Part shown: one piece after another, positions 35,756-43,858 of the stretch
Position numbering within the stretch: position 1 is the stretch's first letter
Layout of the letters: each line of letters starts with the position of its first letter
NCBI RefSeq assembly: GCF_014207965.1
Contig: NZ_JACHLM010000006.1
Location: 124,001 to 188,000, forward strand
Reading direction: 5' to 3'
DNA from: Brevundimonas bullata
GTDB lineage: Bacteria > Pseudomonadota > Alphaproteobacteria > Caulobacterales > Caulobacteraceae
Length of the DNA: 64,000 nt
Notes under the pieces: model-generated
Database searches by the model: none
Told to the model about the DNA's origin: nothing
What the model saw: only the letters and a program-made list of their open reading frames with translations
Position numbers and translations under genes: made by a program

Positions 35756-37528
35756 TTAGCCGCGAGGACCGCCGCGGCCGCCCGAAGGCTTGCCGCCGAA
35801 GGGCTTGCCGCCGCCGGGACGCGAGCCGCCCGGCTTGCCGCCAAAGCCGCCCGGCTTGGAGCCGAAGCCGCCGGGCTTTCCGCCAGAGCGGGGTGCGCCG
35901 TCACGCGGCTTGAAGTCACGTTGCGGACGCTCACCCGAGCCGCCTTCACGCGGCTTGAAATCGCGCTGCGGACGGTCGCCAAAGCCGCCTTCACGCGGTT
36001 TGAAGTCGCGTTGAGGACGTTCACCACCCGAACGCGGGGCGCCGTCGCGGGGTTGGAAGTCACGCTTCGGACGGTCGCCGAAGCTGCCGCCTTCACGCGG
36101 CTTGAAGTCGCGTTGCGGACGGTCGCCGCCCGAACGGGCGCCGTCGCGGGGCTGGAAGTCGCGCTTCGGACGATCGCCGAAACCGCCCTTGGCGCCGTCA
36201 CGGGGCGCGCGACGGTCAGCGATGAGTTGCGGCTCGGAACGGTTGAACGGCTTCCGCGGACGATCCGACCACTCGCCGCCCTGGGCGGCTTCCGGCCGGG
36301 CGCGGGGCTTGAAGGTCTTGCTATGCTCGAACTTGGGTGCAGACTTGGCCCAGCCTTCCTTCTTGGCCGGACGGTCACGACGGTCGACGGCGTTCTCGGT
36401 CGCCTCGGTGGCGGCGCGGACGCGGCTCGGCTTGCGCGAGGGGTCCGACATGGCCGAACCCGAACGGCCCGCCACGATGGGTGACGAGGTGCGGCGGCCC
36501 GGAATGGGCGCAGGCGTCGAGACCGTATTGCCGGTCGGCAGGTTCTCGGGGCGAATGTGCTCGGCCAGCATTTCGCGGATCACGCGCGGGCCGACTTCCT
36601 CGACCGCCCCGACGGGCAGCGTGCCCAGCTGGAACGGGCCATAGGCCAGACGGATCAGGCGGTTCACGGTCAGACCGATGGACTCCAGAACCTTGCGGAC
36701 CTCGCGGTTCTTGCCTTCCGTGATCGAGACGCTGATCCACAGGTTGGCCGAGCTGCGCTCGCCGTCCTCTTTTTCCTTGGCCTTGTCGATGGTGGCTTCC
36801 ATCGGGCCATAGTGGATGCCATCGACGGTGCAGCCGGTCTTCAGCTTGTCCAGCTCAGCCTGGGTGATGCGGCCACGGGCGCGGGCGCGATAGTGACGCA
36901 CCAGGGCCGTGTCCGGCATTTCCAGCGCCCGGCTCAGTTCGCCGTCGTTGGTCAGCAGCAGCAGGCCTTCGGTGTTCATGTCCAGTCGGCCGACCGAGAT
37001 CACGCGCGGCAGACCGCTCGGCAGGGCGTCGAACACGGTCGGACGGCCCGCCGGGTCGTTATGACTGGTCAGCAGGCCGGCCGGCTTGTGATAGCGCCAG
37101 ACGCGGGTCGCCTGGGCCGAGCCCATCGGCTTGCCGTTCACGGTGATGACGTCGTCGCGGGTGACCAGGGTCGCCGGCGTGTCCAGGATGCGGCCGTTGA
37201 CCGCCACCTTGCCCAGACCGATCAGGCGTTCGACCTCGCGGCGCGAAGCGATGCCGGCGCGGGCCATGGCCTTGGCGATTCGCTCGCTGCGAGCCGGAGT
37301 CGTCGGTTCCTTCCCGGCATTGGGGCCGCCCTTGGGGCCGCCCTTGCCGGCGCCCTTCACAAAAGGCTTGTCACCGCGATCATCCTTGCGGTCGCCGCGT
37401 GGCGGGCCTTTGCGGTCTCCAAAGCCGCCCTTGTCAGGGCGCGCGTCGGCGAATTTACGGGGTCCGCGAGGGCCGTCGTCTTGACGGAAGCGGGGGTTCT
37501 TGTCGTTGTCTTTGGGATGGCGATCCAT
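35756..37528 (-). CDS. 23S rRNA pseudouridine synthase, RluB/RsuA family, with long basic repeat tail
   Basis: A 590-residue protein from the ATG at 37528. Residues about 1-78 are a disordered Gly/Arg/Lys/Asp-rich head, about 80-135 an S4 RNA-binding domain, and about 140-330 the RsuA-type catalytic domain with GRLDMNTEGLLLLTNDG (catalytic D183), ending in REVRKVLESIGLTVNRLIRLAYGPF. The remaining 250 residues are disordered, with six repeats of RDF(K/Q)PR(E/D)G and a final GGKPGGFG-rich tail. The enzyme isomerises uridines of 23S rRNA, probably near position 2605. The tail is much longer than in E. coli RluB. Its start overlaps divergent tadA by 12 nt. Confidence 0.92.
   Translation of the reverse strand: MDRHPKDNDKNPRFRQDDGPRGPRKFADARPDKGGFGDRKGPPRGDRKDDRGDKPFVKGAGKGGPKGGPNAGKEPTTPARSERIAKAMARAGIASRREVERLIGLGKVAVNGRILDTPATLVTRDDVITVNGKPMGSAQATRVWRYHKPAGLLTSHNDPAGRPTVFDALPSGLPRVISVGRLDMNTEGLLLLTNDGELSRALEMPDTALVRHYRARARGRITQAELDKLKTGCTVDGIHYGPMEATIDKAKEKEDGERSSANLWISVSITEGKNREVRKVLESIGLTVNRLIRLAYGPFQLGTLPVGAVEEVGPRVIREMLAEHIRPENLPTGNTVSTPAPIPGRRTSSPIVAGRSGSAMSDPSRKPSRVRAATEATENAVDRRDRPAKKEGWAKSAPKFEHSKTFKPRARPEAAQGGEWSDRPRKPFNRSEPQLIADRRAPRDGAKGGFGDRPKRDFQPRDGARSGGDRPQRDFKPREGGSFGDRPKRDFQPRDGAPRSGGERPQRDFKPREGGFGDRPQRDFKPREGGSGERPQRDFKPRDGAPRSGGKPGGFGSKPGGFGGKPGGSRPGGGKPFGGKPSGGRGGPRG
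35760..36230 (-). repeat. tandem repeat tract in the rluB-type tail
   Basis: Coding repeats of about 33-48 bp giving RDF(K/Q)PR(E/D)G units spaced by GDRP, GERP or GAPRSGG linkers, then GGFG/GGKP units. Six core units can be counted in the protein. Near-identical DNA suggests expansion by slippage or recombination. Confidence 0.8.
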
Positions 37529-37999
37529 GATGAGCGGTTCATGAGCATGGCGCTCGATTTGGCGCAAGCTGCGGCGCAAGCGGGCGAAGTGCCGGTCGGC
37601 GCGGTAATTGTCGATGAATCGACCGGCAAAGTGGTTGGTCGTGGGCAGAACGGCCCCATAACGGCCCACGATCCGACGGCCCATGCTGAGATCGTGGCCC
37701 TGCGTGATGCTGCGGCAACGTTGCAGAATTATCGCCTGACCGACCTGACACTTTATGTAACACTGGAACCTTGCGCCATGTGCGCCGGGGCGATCAGCCA
37801 CGCCCGGATCGGCCGGGTCGTCTGGGGCGCTGATGATCCCAAGGGCGGGGCGGTTGTTCACGGGGGGCGCTTCTTCGATCAGCCGACCTGCCACTGGCGC
37901 CCCGCCGCAGAGGGCGGTGTCCTGGCCGAACCCGCCGCTGACGCCCTGCGCGCCTTCTTCCGGGCGCGTCGCGGAACGCGCACCGCCACGATGCGTTGA
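37517..37999 (+). CDS. tadA: tRNA-specific adenosine deaminase TadA
   Basis: A 160-residue zinc enzyme making inosine-34 in tRNA-Arg(ACG). The zinc and proton-shuttle motifs are AHAEI (H56, E58) and EPCAMCAGA (C86, C89). The ATG at 37517 gives the N-terminus HDERFMSMALDLAQAAAQAGEVPVGAV, which fits the family; starts at 37541 and 37547 would remove the first helix. With this start the gene overlaps the 5' end of the divergent pseudouridine synthase gene by 12 nt, so each promoter must lie inside the other coding region. Confidence 0.93.
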   Translation: MAIHDERFMSMALDLAQAAAQAGEVPVGAVIVDESTGKVVGRGQNGPITAHDPTAHAEIVALRDAAATLQNYRLTDLTLYVTLEPCAMCAGAISHARIGRVVWGADDPKGGAVVHGGRFFDQPTCHWRPAAEGGVLAEPAADALRAFFRARRGTRTATMR

Positions 38000-38029
38000 C
38001 GGCATAAGCTTGACCTTGGAGGCCTTCGC

Positions 38030-38446
38030 TTGTCGCACCTGCTCCTTCGCGCCGCCCCGGCCTTCGTCCTGACCGCTTTGCTGTCTGCCTGCGCTCAGGA
38101 GCCCCGCAAAGCGCCGACCGACGGTGATGAGGTCCGCGAACGCGCCCTGGAGGCCCAGACCACCCGACGTCGCACCGGCGCCGAGATTCAGGATCGCGCC
38201 CTGAACCGCGTCGTCCGCGCGGTCTATCTTTGCGATAACAGCGAGCGCCTGACCGTCGATTTCGACAATCCTCGCCAGATGGCCACGGTCCGCACTTCCA
38301 ACGGCGAAGCGGTGGACCTCTATCAGGAACGCGCCGCCGACGGGATCTGGTACCGGGCCAGCAACCACGACCTGCGCGGCAAGGGCGACCGGGCCGTCTG
38401 GACCGTCACCGACCGCGCCCCGGCCAACTGCCGCGCCGTCGACTAG
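38030..38446 (+). CDS. MliC-like lipoprotein (putative lysozyme inhibitor domain)
   Basis: A 138-residue lipoprotein starting with TTG at 38030, supported by GGAGG seven bases upstream. The signal peptide ends in the lipobox LLSAC near residue 21. The C-terminal half, VYLCDNSERLTVDFDNPRQMATVRTSNGEAVDL...WYRASNHDLRGKGDRAVWT...CRAVD, has the layout of the MliC domain, which blocks C-type lysozyme: two cysteines that can pair and a short beta-barrel. The MliC call is a pattern match. It follows tadA by 30 bp and may share its transcript. Confidence 0.75.
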   Translation: MSHLLLRAAPAFVLTALLSACAQEPRKAPTDGDEVRERALEAQTTRRRTGAEIQDRALNRVVRAVYLCDNSERLTVDFDNPRQMATVRTSNGEAVDLYQERAADGIWYRASNHDLRGKGDRAVWTVTDRAPANCRAVD

Positions 38447-39030
38447 GCCAGGACCGCCAGCCGCTCATCCAGGCGACGCCGCACTTCGGGCCAGTCCTCG
38501 TCCAGCACCGCGAACTGGGCCGTGTCCCGCACCCGCCCGGTCCAGGTGATCTTGTGCTTCCTCAGGACGCCTTCTTCGCGTGCGCCCAGTTTGCGGACGG
38601 CGGCCGCGCTGGCGGCGTTCAGGGCGTCGGTGATGATCTCCACCCGCACCGCGCCCGCGTCGAAGGCATGGCCCATCAACAGCCGCTTGCACGCGGGATT
38701 GACCGGCCCGCCGCGCGCATCCGGCCGATAGAAGGTCGAACCGACCTCGCAGCGACGATGCTCGGGCTTGATCTCATACAGGCTGGTCGTGCCGACCACC
38801 GCCCCGTCGCTCAGGCGCCGCACGGCGAAGGCGATGCGCGAGCCGGTCGCCATCGCCTTCAGCGCCGCCGCCCACCAGCCGTCGAAATGCTCCCCGTAAG
38901 CCGCGCTGACCATGCCGTTCCAGGCATCTAGGTCGCAGTCCAGCGCCGCCCTCACCTCGCCCTCCAGCCCCGCCGAGAACGGCTCCAGCCGGACGAAGCG
39001 GTTCTCAAGGACGACAGGGCTCAGCTTCAC
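38443..39030 (-). CDS. GNAT family N-acetyltransferase (RimJ/RimL-like)
   Basis: A 195-residue protein of the RimJ-like branch: the N-terminal [13 protein letters not shown], the central [21 protein letters not shown] and the acetyl-CoA pyrophosphate loop region [27 protein letters not shown], ending with [24 protein letters not shown]. Such enzymes acetylate protein N-termini or small amines; the substrate is not known. It overlaps aroB at its start by 4 nt and so belongs to an aroK-aroB-GNAT operon. Confidence 0.9.
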   Translation of the reverse strand: MKLSPVVLENRFVRLEPFSAGLEGEVRAALDCDLDAWNGMVSAAYGEHFDGWWAAALKAMATGSRIAFAVRRLSDGAVVGTTSLYEIKPEHRRCEVGSTFYRPDARGGPVNPACKRLLMGHAFDAGAVRVEIITDALNAASAAAVRKLGAREEGVLRKHKITWTGRVRDTAQFAVLDEDWPEVRRRLDERLAVLA

Positions 39031-40136
39031 GCCGCCGCGCCTTCCTCGATCAGGAAGGCCCGCACCGCTTCGGCGTCTACATTCTTGTCGGTGAAGACCT
39101 CGCCTATGGCCCGCGCCAGGATCAGCGTCAAACGCCCGCCCTCGGCCTTCTTGTCCCCGGCCATCCGCCCGATCAGGGCGTCAGCGCTGAAGACCTGATC
39201 CACGTCGGCCAGCCGCGTCGGCAGGCTGGCCGCCCGGATTCCCGCCTCGGCCTTGTCGGCGTCCGTCGCCGCGCACAGCCCCTGACGCGCCGAGAATCGG
39301 AAGGCCATGGCGCAGCCCAGGGCCACCGCCTCGCCGTGGGTCAGGGCGTCGCCAAAGCCCAACTCGGCCTCCAGCGCGTGCCCGAAGGTATGCCCCAGGT
39401 TCAGCAGGGCGCGCCGCCCGGCTTCCTTCTCGTCCTCGCCGACGATCTGGGACTTGATCTCGACCGAGCGGATCACCGCCCGTTCCAGCGCATCCGGATC
39501 GCCCTCGGCGCCCGCCTTCCCTTCTCCGCCCAGCCAGTCGAAGAAGGCCGCGTCGCAGATCAGCCCGTGCTTCAGCACCTCGGCCCAGCCCGAGCGCACC
39601 TGCCGCACCGGCAGGGTGGCCAGCGCCTCGATGTCGGCCAGCACCAGTCGCGGCTGATGGAAGGCGCCGATCAGGTTCTTGCCGCGCGGCGTGTCGATGG
39701 CCGTCTTGCCCCCGACCGAGGAATCCACCTGGGCCAGCAGCGTCGTCGGAACCTGCACAAAGTCGACGCCGCGCATGAACAGGGCCGCCGCCAGCCCGGC
39801 CAGATCGCCCACGACCCCGCCGCCCAGGGCCACGACCAGGCTCTTGCGGTCCAGCCCCTCGGCCAACAGCCGGTCCAGCACGGCCTCAAGCTGCTCGAAC
39901 GACTTGGACGCCTCGCCCGCCGGCACCGTCACGACGCCTGTCGTCAGCCCCGCGCCTTCCAGCGCCCCGCGCACCGTCTCGCCGTGGATGGCCGCCACCG
40001 TCTCGTCGCTGACGATAAAGGCCCGCGTGGGCTTCAGGGCCGCGACCCGCGCGCCCGCCTCTTTCAGCAGCCCCCGTCCGACCACGACCTCATAGGCGGC
40101 GAAGCCCTCGCCACCGACCGGGATCGTCGTCGTCAT
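39027..40136 (-). CDS. aroB: 3-dehydroquinate synthase
   Basis: A 369-residue NAD- and metal-dependent enzyme, the second step of the shikimate pathway (DAHP to 3-dehydroquinate). Family blocks include [64 protein letters not shown] and [27 protein letters not shown], which contain the metal His/Glu set. Length is normal. It overlaps aroK (ATGA) and the GNAT gene, giving a tight aroK-aroB-GNAT operon. Confidence 0.97.
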   Translation of the reverse strand: MTTTIPVGGEGFAAYEVVVGRGLLKEAGARVAALKPTRAFIVSDETVAAIHGETVRGALEGAGLTTGVVTVPAGEASKSFEQLEAVLDRLLAEGLDRKSLVVALGGGVVGDLAGLAAALFMRGVDFVQVPTTLLAQVDSSVGGKTAIDTPRGKNLIGAFHQPRLVLADIEALATLPVRQVRSGWAEVLKHGLICDAAFFDWLGGEGKAGAEGDPDALERAVIRSVEIKSQIVGEDEKEAGRRALLNLGHTFGHALEAELGFGDALTHGEAVALGCAMAFRFSARQGLCAATDADKAEAGIRAASLPTRLADVDQVFSADALIGRMAGDKKAEGGRLTLILARAIGEVFTDKNVDAEAVRAFLIEEGAAA

Positions 40137-40714
40137 CGCTTGCTCTCCTCGCGGGCATGCCGCCGCAGTTCTCGATAGATCGCCTCGACCGCCTGGCCGT
40201 GCGAACCGCCGCCGACATCCACGGTCAGGTCGGCCTCGGCATAGATGGGATAGCGGGCCTCGGCCAACTGGCTCAGGGCCTCCAGAGGATCGCGCCCGCG
40301 CAACAGGGGCCGGGTGTCGCGGCGCTGCACCCGTTCGGCGATCACCTTCAGGTCGGCGCGCATCCAGACGCTGACCGAGTGCGTCTTCATCAGGGCCCGC
40401 GTCTCGGGGTTCAGCATGGCCCCGCCGCCGGTCGCCAGGACGATGGGCGGCCCCTCCAGCAGGCGGCGCATGATTCGCGCCTCGCCCGCCCGGAACTCGG
40501 CCTCGCCCCGGCTGGCGAAGATTTCGCTGACGCTCATTCCGGCAGCGGCCTCGATCTCGTGGTCGCCGTCGAAGAAGGGCAGACCCAGCCGCTGCGCCAG
40601 CCTGCGCCCCACAGTCGATTTGCCCACGCCCATCAGTCCCACCAGGGTTATGGTGCGGTCGAGCGCCAGGTTAGGCGACAAGGGCGAGGAATCGGGCGAG
40701 GCGTCGGCAGGCAT
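40133..40714 (-). CDS. aroK: shikimate kinase
   Basis: A 193-residue P-loop kinase phosphorylating shikimate at the 3-position. Walker A is GLMGVGKST, the shikimate-binding pair is in [20 protein letters not shown], the GGG loop is ATGGGAMLN and the lid contains [10 protein letters not shown]. The ATG at 40714 is chosen; the frame extends upstream without conserved sequence. It begins with a 25-residue acidic leader common in alphaproteobacteria. It is divergent from xerD with a 60-bp spacer. Confidence 0.96.
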   Translation of the reverse strand: MPADASPDSSPLSPNLALDRTITLVGLMGVGKSTVGRRLAQRLGLPFFDGDHEIEAAAGMSVSEIFASRGEAEFRAGEARIMRRLLEGPPIVLATGGGAMLNPETRALMKTHSVSVWMRADLKVIAERVQRRDTRPLLRGRDPLEALSQLAEARYPIYAEADLTVDVGGGSHGQAVEAIYRELRRHAREESKR

Positions 40715-40774
40715 GGTCCCTACATTCTCTACACGACACAGCCGTACGCTCCACACCTCTGTTGAGCCCAGCGC

Positions 40775-41677
40775 ATGACGCCTCAGGTCGAGGCCTTTCT
40801 GGAGATGATGGCGGTCGAACGCGACGCCTCGCCCCACACCCTGTCCGCCTATGGCCGCGACCTGGCCGACGCCGAGGCCTGGCTGAGCGACGCCGGCGGT
40901 TTGATGGGCGCGAATGAAGCGGCGCTTGAGGCCTGGTTCGCGGACCTGTCCCGACGCGGCCTGTCGGCGGCCACGGCCGCGCGCCGCCGGTCCTCGGTGC
41001 GTCAGTTCTACCGTTTTGCGCTTGGCGAAGGCTGGCGAACCGACGACCCGTCCCGACGCATAGACGCGCCCAAACAGGGCCGCAGCCTGCCCAAGACCCT
41101 CAGCCGCGACGAGATCGAGGCCCTGCTGACCGCCGCCGGCGCCGCCGACAGCGCGGCGGGCTTGCGCCTCGTGGCCTTGGTGGAAATGGCCTACGCCTCC
41201 GGTCTGCGCGTGTCGGAACTTCTGGCCCTCAAGGTCGAAGCCGTGCGTCGCGATCCCGCCTATTTGATCGTGCGCGGCAAGGGCGGCAAGGAAAGGCTCG
41301 CCCCGCTCAACACCGCCGCCCGCGAAGCCATCAAGGCCTGGCTGACCGCCCGCGACGCCGCGCGTTCTCCCAAGGCCCCCGACAGCGCCTGGCTCTTTCC
41401 CTCACACGGCAAGACCGGCCACCTGACGCCTCGCCGCTTCGCCCAACTTCTGGATCAAGCGGCTATCGCGGCCAATATCGATCCGGCCCGCGTCAGCCCC
41501 CACGTCCTGCGCCACGCCTTCGCGACCCACCTGCTGGAAGGCGGCGCCGACCTGCGCGTGGTCCAGACCCTGCTGGGCCACGTCGACATCTCGACCACCC
41601 AGATCTACACCCATGTCGCCACCGACCGCCTGTCCCAGGTCGTCCACTCCAAGCACCCCTTGGCGAAGGACGACTGA
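40775..41677 (+). CDS. xerD: site-specific tyrosine recombinase XerD
   Basis: A 300-residue recombinase that with XerC resolves chromosome dimers at dif. The N-terminal SAM-like core-binding domain is at about 1-90 ([12 protein letters not shown]), followed by the catalytic domain. Catalytic residues are seen in SGLRVSELL (Arg), [11 protein letters not shown] (Lys), [15 protein letters not shown] (His, Arg), [16 protein letters not shown] (His and nucleophile Tyr). Length is the standard 300. No integrase-like divergence or nearby att repeats, so it is the house-keeping enzyme. Confidence 0.95.
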   Translation: MTPQVEAFLEMMAVERDASPHTLSAYGRDLADAEAWLSDAGGLMGANEAALEAWFADLSRRGLSAATAARRRSSVRQFYRFALGEGWRTDDPSRRIDAPKQGRSLPKTLSRDEIEALLTAAGAADSAAGLRLVALVEMAYASGLRVSELLALKVEAVRRDPAYLIVRGKGGKERLAPLNTAAREAIKAWLTARDAARSPKAPDSAWLFPSHGKTGHLTPRRFAQLLDQAAIAANIDPARVSPHVLRHAFATHLLEGGADLRVVQTLLGHVDISTTQIYTHVATDRLSQVVHSKHPLAKDD

Positions 41678-41761
41678 ACCCCGCTTGCCCCACGGCGTTC
41701 ACCGCTCTAGTTTCCGCCGCTTTCCGTAGCGCCAACCGCGCTTCCTCCTCACGGACGCCTT

Positions 41762-42712
41762 ATGGCCACGCACTACCTCGAATTCGAAAAGCCCATCGCC
41801 GAGCTGGAAGCCAAGATCGCCGAGTTGTCGCATCTGGCCCCGACCAGCGGCTCGTTCGAGACCGAGATCACAGCTCTTCGCAAGAAGGCGGACGCCCTGC
41901 GCGTCAAGACCTACGCCAACCTGGACCCCTGGATGCGCACCCAGGTCGCGCGTCACCCGCAGCGTCCGCACTTCATCGACTATGTCGACGGCCTGTTCAC
42001 CGACTTCGTGGAACTGCACGGCGACCGTCAGTTCGGCGACGATCAGGCCATCCTCGGCGGCCTCGCCCGCTTCCGTGGCCAGCCGGTCGTGGTCATGGGC
42101 CACGAAAAGGGTCACGACACCCAGACCCGCATCACCCACAATTTCGGCATGGCCCGGCCTGAGGGCTATCGCAAGGCGGTCCGCCTGATGGACATGGCCG
42201 AGCAGTTCGGTCTGCCGGTCCTGACCTTTGTGGACACCGCCGGCGCCTATCCCGGCATCGGCGCCGAAGAGCGCGGCCAGGCCGAGGCCATCGCCCGTTC
42301 GACCGAGCGCGGTCTGACCCTGGGCGTGCCTTCCATCGCCACGGTGACGGGCGAAGGCGGTTCGGGCGGCGCCATCGCCATCGCCGCCGCCAGCCGCGTG
42401 CTGATGCTCGAGCACTCCATCTATTCGGTCATCTCCCCCGAGGGCGCAGCAGGCATCCTGTGGCGCGACGGCACCCGCGCCAAGGACGCGGCCATGGCCA
42501 TGAAGATCACCGCCCCTGACCTGATCGCGATGAAGATCGTTGATCGCGTCATTCCCGAACCGCTGGGCGGCGCCCACACGGCGCGCGAGACGGCCATTCA
42601 ATCGGTCGGCGACGTGCTGGAAGACGAACTGAAGGCGCTGTCGTCGCTGTCGGCGGATCAGATCCGCAAGGCCCGCGCCGATCGCTTCTACGCCATCGGT
42701 CGTCTGGGCTGA
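41762..42712 (+). CDS. accA: acetyl-CoA carboxylase carboxyltransferase subunit alpha
   Basis: A 316-residue subunit that with AccD transfers the carboxyl group from biotin to acetyl-CoA, the first committed step of fatty acid synthesis. It begins with HYLEFEKPIAELEAKI, followed by HPQRPHFIDYVDGLFTDFVELHGDR, GHEKGHDTQTRITHNFGM and GEGGSGGAIAIAAASRVLMLEHSIYSVISPEGAA, which form the oxyanion and CoA site. Length is normal. Monocistronic; the short upstream spacer follows xerD. Confidence 0.97.
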   Translation: MATHYLEFEKPIAELEAKIAELSHLAPTSGSFETEITALRKKADALRVKTYANLDPWMRTQVARHPQRPHFIDYVDGLFTDFVELHGDRQFGDDQAILGGLARFRGQPVVVMGHEKGHDTQTRITHNFGMARPEGYRKAVRLMDMAEQFGLPVLTFVDTAGAYPGIGAEERGQAEAIARSTERGLTLGVPSIATVTGEGGSGGAIAIAAASRVLMLEHSIYSVISPEGAAGILWRDGTRAKDAAMAMKITAPDLIAMKIVDRVIPEPLGGAHTARETAIQSVGDVLEDELKALSSLSADQIRKARADRFYAIGRLG

Positions 42713-42799
42713 TCTGCGCATTGCGCGACGGCCCTGCGCCGCCGAAGCTGACGCCATGCGATTCGCATCTACCTTCTCCATGGTGAACCGGACCCCGTC

Positions 42800-43375
42800 A
42801 TGCGAGGCATGAACGGGGTCGGCGAGTCGCTGCGCGAAAGCGCGGTGTTCAACTTCGCCGGCGCGGTGACCATGGTCATCGACGATTCGCCCTTCGCGCT
42901 GGAACTGACGGCCCAGGCCGTGCTCGGCTTCGGCATTAAGGTGCGCCATGCTTGCAGCAGCGCGGCCGAGGCGATCGCCGTCCTGCGCGATCATCCGGTC
43001 GATCTGATCCTGGTCGACTGCGAGATGCCGGGCATGAGCGGCTATGAGTTCGTGCGCTGGCTGCGGCGTTCAGGGCTGGAGCCCAACGCCTTCGCCCCCG
43101 TCATCATGACCGCCGCCCACGTGCGCCGATCCAAGGTGTCCGAGGCGCGCGACTGCGGCGCCAACTTCCTGATCACCAAGCCCTTCAGCGCAGGTGTCCT
43201 GCTGGAACGCATCGTCTGGGTCGCCCGTGACGCCCGCCCCTTCCTCGAAGTGGGCGATTATTTCGGCCCTGACCGGCGTTTTCGCTCGGAACCCTGGGAA
43301 GGTCTGGAGCGTCGTTCCGAAGAAATCCGCAAGGCTGAATTCGAAGCCCAACGCAGAGCGTCGATCGAGCTATGA
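42800..43375 (+). CDS. single-domain response regulator
   Basis: A 191-residue protein with one receiver domain and no output domain. The acidic pair is in MVIDDSPFALE, the phosphoacceptor Asp in LILVDCEMPGMSGYEF, the switch Thr in PVIMTAAHV and the Lys in FLITKPFS. After the receiver domain a 50-residue tail includes VGDYFGPDRRFR and a charged helix ending RRSEEIRKAEFEAQRR, probably for protein contacts. The next gene overlaps by 4 nt, so the two act together. The cognate kinase is not evident; the hybrid kinase at 47862 is only a candidate. Confidence 0.88.
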   Translation: MRGMNGVGESLRESAVFNFAGAVTMVIDDSPFALELTAQAVLGFGIKVRHACSSAAEAIAVLRDHPVDLILVDCEMPGMSGYEFVRWLRRSGLEPNAFAPVIMTAAHVRRSKVSEARDCGANFLITKPFSAGVLLERIVWVARDARPFLEVGDYFGPDRRFRSEPWEGLERRSEEIRKAEFEAQRRASIEL

Positions 43376-43857
43376 CCGTCATCACGCACAACCGCCGCCG
43401 TTCGCGCCTGTCGACCCTGATCGACCAGCCCGGAGGCGTCAGCGCCGGCGTCGCCCTGGCCCAGGCCAAGGCCAATCTGGCCGAGATGGAGGGCCGCAGC
43501 CGCGCCGTCATCGAGGAAGAGGTCGCGGCCCTCGCTCTGCTCCAACCCGCCGCCTCGCTGGAAGAAACAGCACGCGTGCTGGATCAGGCTTACAACCACT
43601 CCAGCGCCGTCATCGACGCCGCCGGTCCGTTCGAGCTGAAGGACCTGTGCGCCGCCGCCGCCAACCTGTGCGACCTGATCGACGCCGCGCCCGAGGACAA
43701 GCCCTTCGACTGGCGCATCGTCACCGTCCATGCCCAGGCCCTGCGTCTGCTGCTGACGCTTCCGGCCGACGCCGCCGAAGTCCGCACCCAGGTTCTGGCC
43801 AGCCTCAAGGACGTGCTGAAGGCCAAGGTTCCCGGCATAGCGGGCCCGTCCGACTGA
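43372..43857 (+). CDS. helical protein coupled to the response regulator
   Basis: A 161-residue protein, almost all alpha-helical, with an N-terminal basic segment (HNRRRSRLSTLID) and a compact helical core (LDQAYNHSSAVIDAAGPFELKDLCAAAANLCDLID...FDWRIVTVHAQALRLLLTLPAD). The ATG overlaps the response-regulator stop (ATGA), which implies co-translation and perhaps a direct complex. The layout suggests a histidine phosphotransfer-like or signalling adaptor, but no clear Hpt motif is seen (the His in TVHAQALRLL is only a candidate). Function unknown. Confidence 0.7.
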   Translation: MTVITHNRRRSRLSTLIDQPGGVSAGVALAQAKANLAEMEGRSRAVIEEEVAALALLQPAASLEETARVLDQAYNHSSAVIDAAGPFELKDLCAAAANLCDLIDAAPEDKPFDWRIVTVHAQALRLLLTLPADAAEVRTQVLASLKDVLKAKVPGIAGPSD

Positions 43858-43858
43858 A

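Noticed and set aside
35760..36230. Possible CRISPR array because of regular repeats
   Set aside because: Units are short, directly adjacent, in frame and coding; there are no unique spacers and no cas genes.
36557..37516. Long plus-strand extension upstream of tadA
   Set aside because: The frame merely stays open opposite the pseudouridine synthase gene. Only the part from 37517 has TadA homology.
37529..38368. N-terminal extension of the pseudouridine synthase frame
   Set aside because: It runs opposite tadA and the MliC-like gene. The family-like basic head starts at the ATG at 37528.
34919..39030. YjhX and the GNAT gene as a YjhX-YjhQ toxin-antitoxin pair
   Set aside because: They are about 3.2 kb apart on opposite strands with unrelated genes between, and the GNAT gene is in the aroK-aroB operon.
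40775..41677. Tyrosine recombinase as a phage or island integrase
   Set aside because: Length, motifs and surroundings (aroK, accA) are those of house-keeping XerD, and no att repeats are visible.
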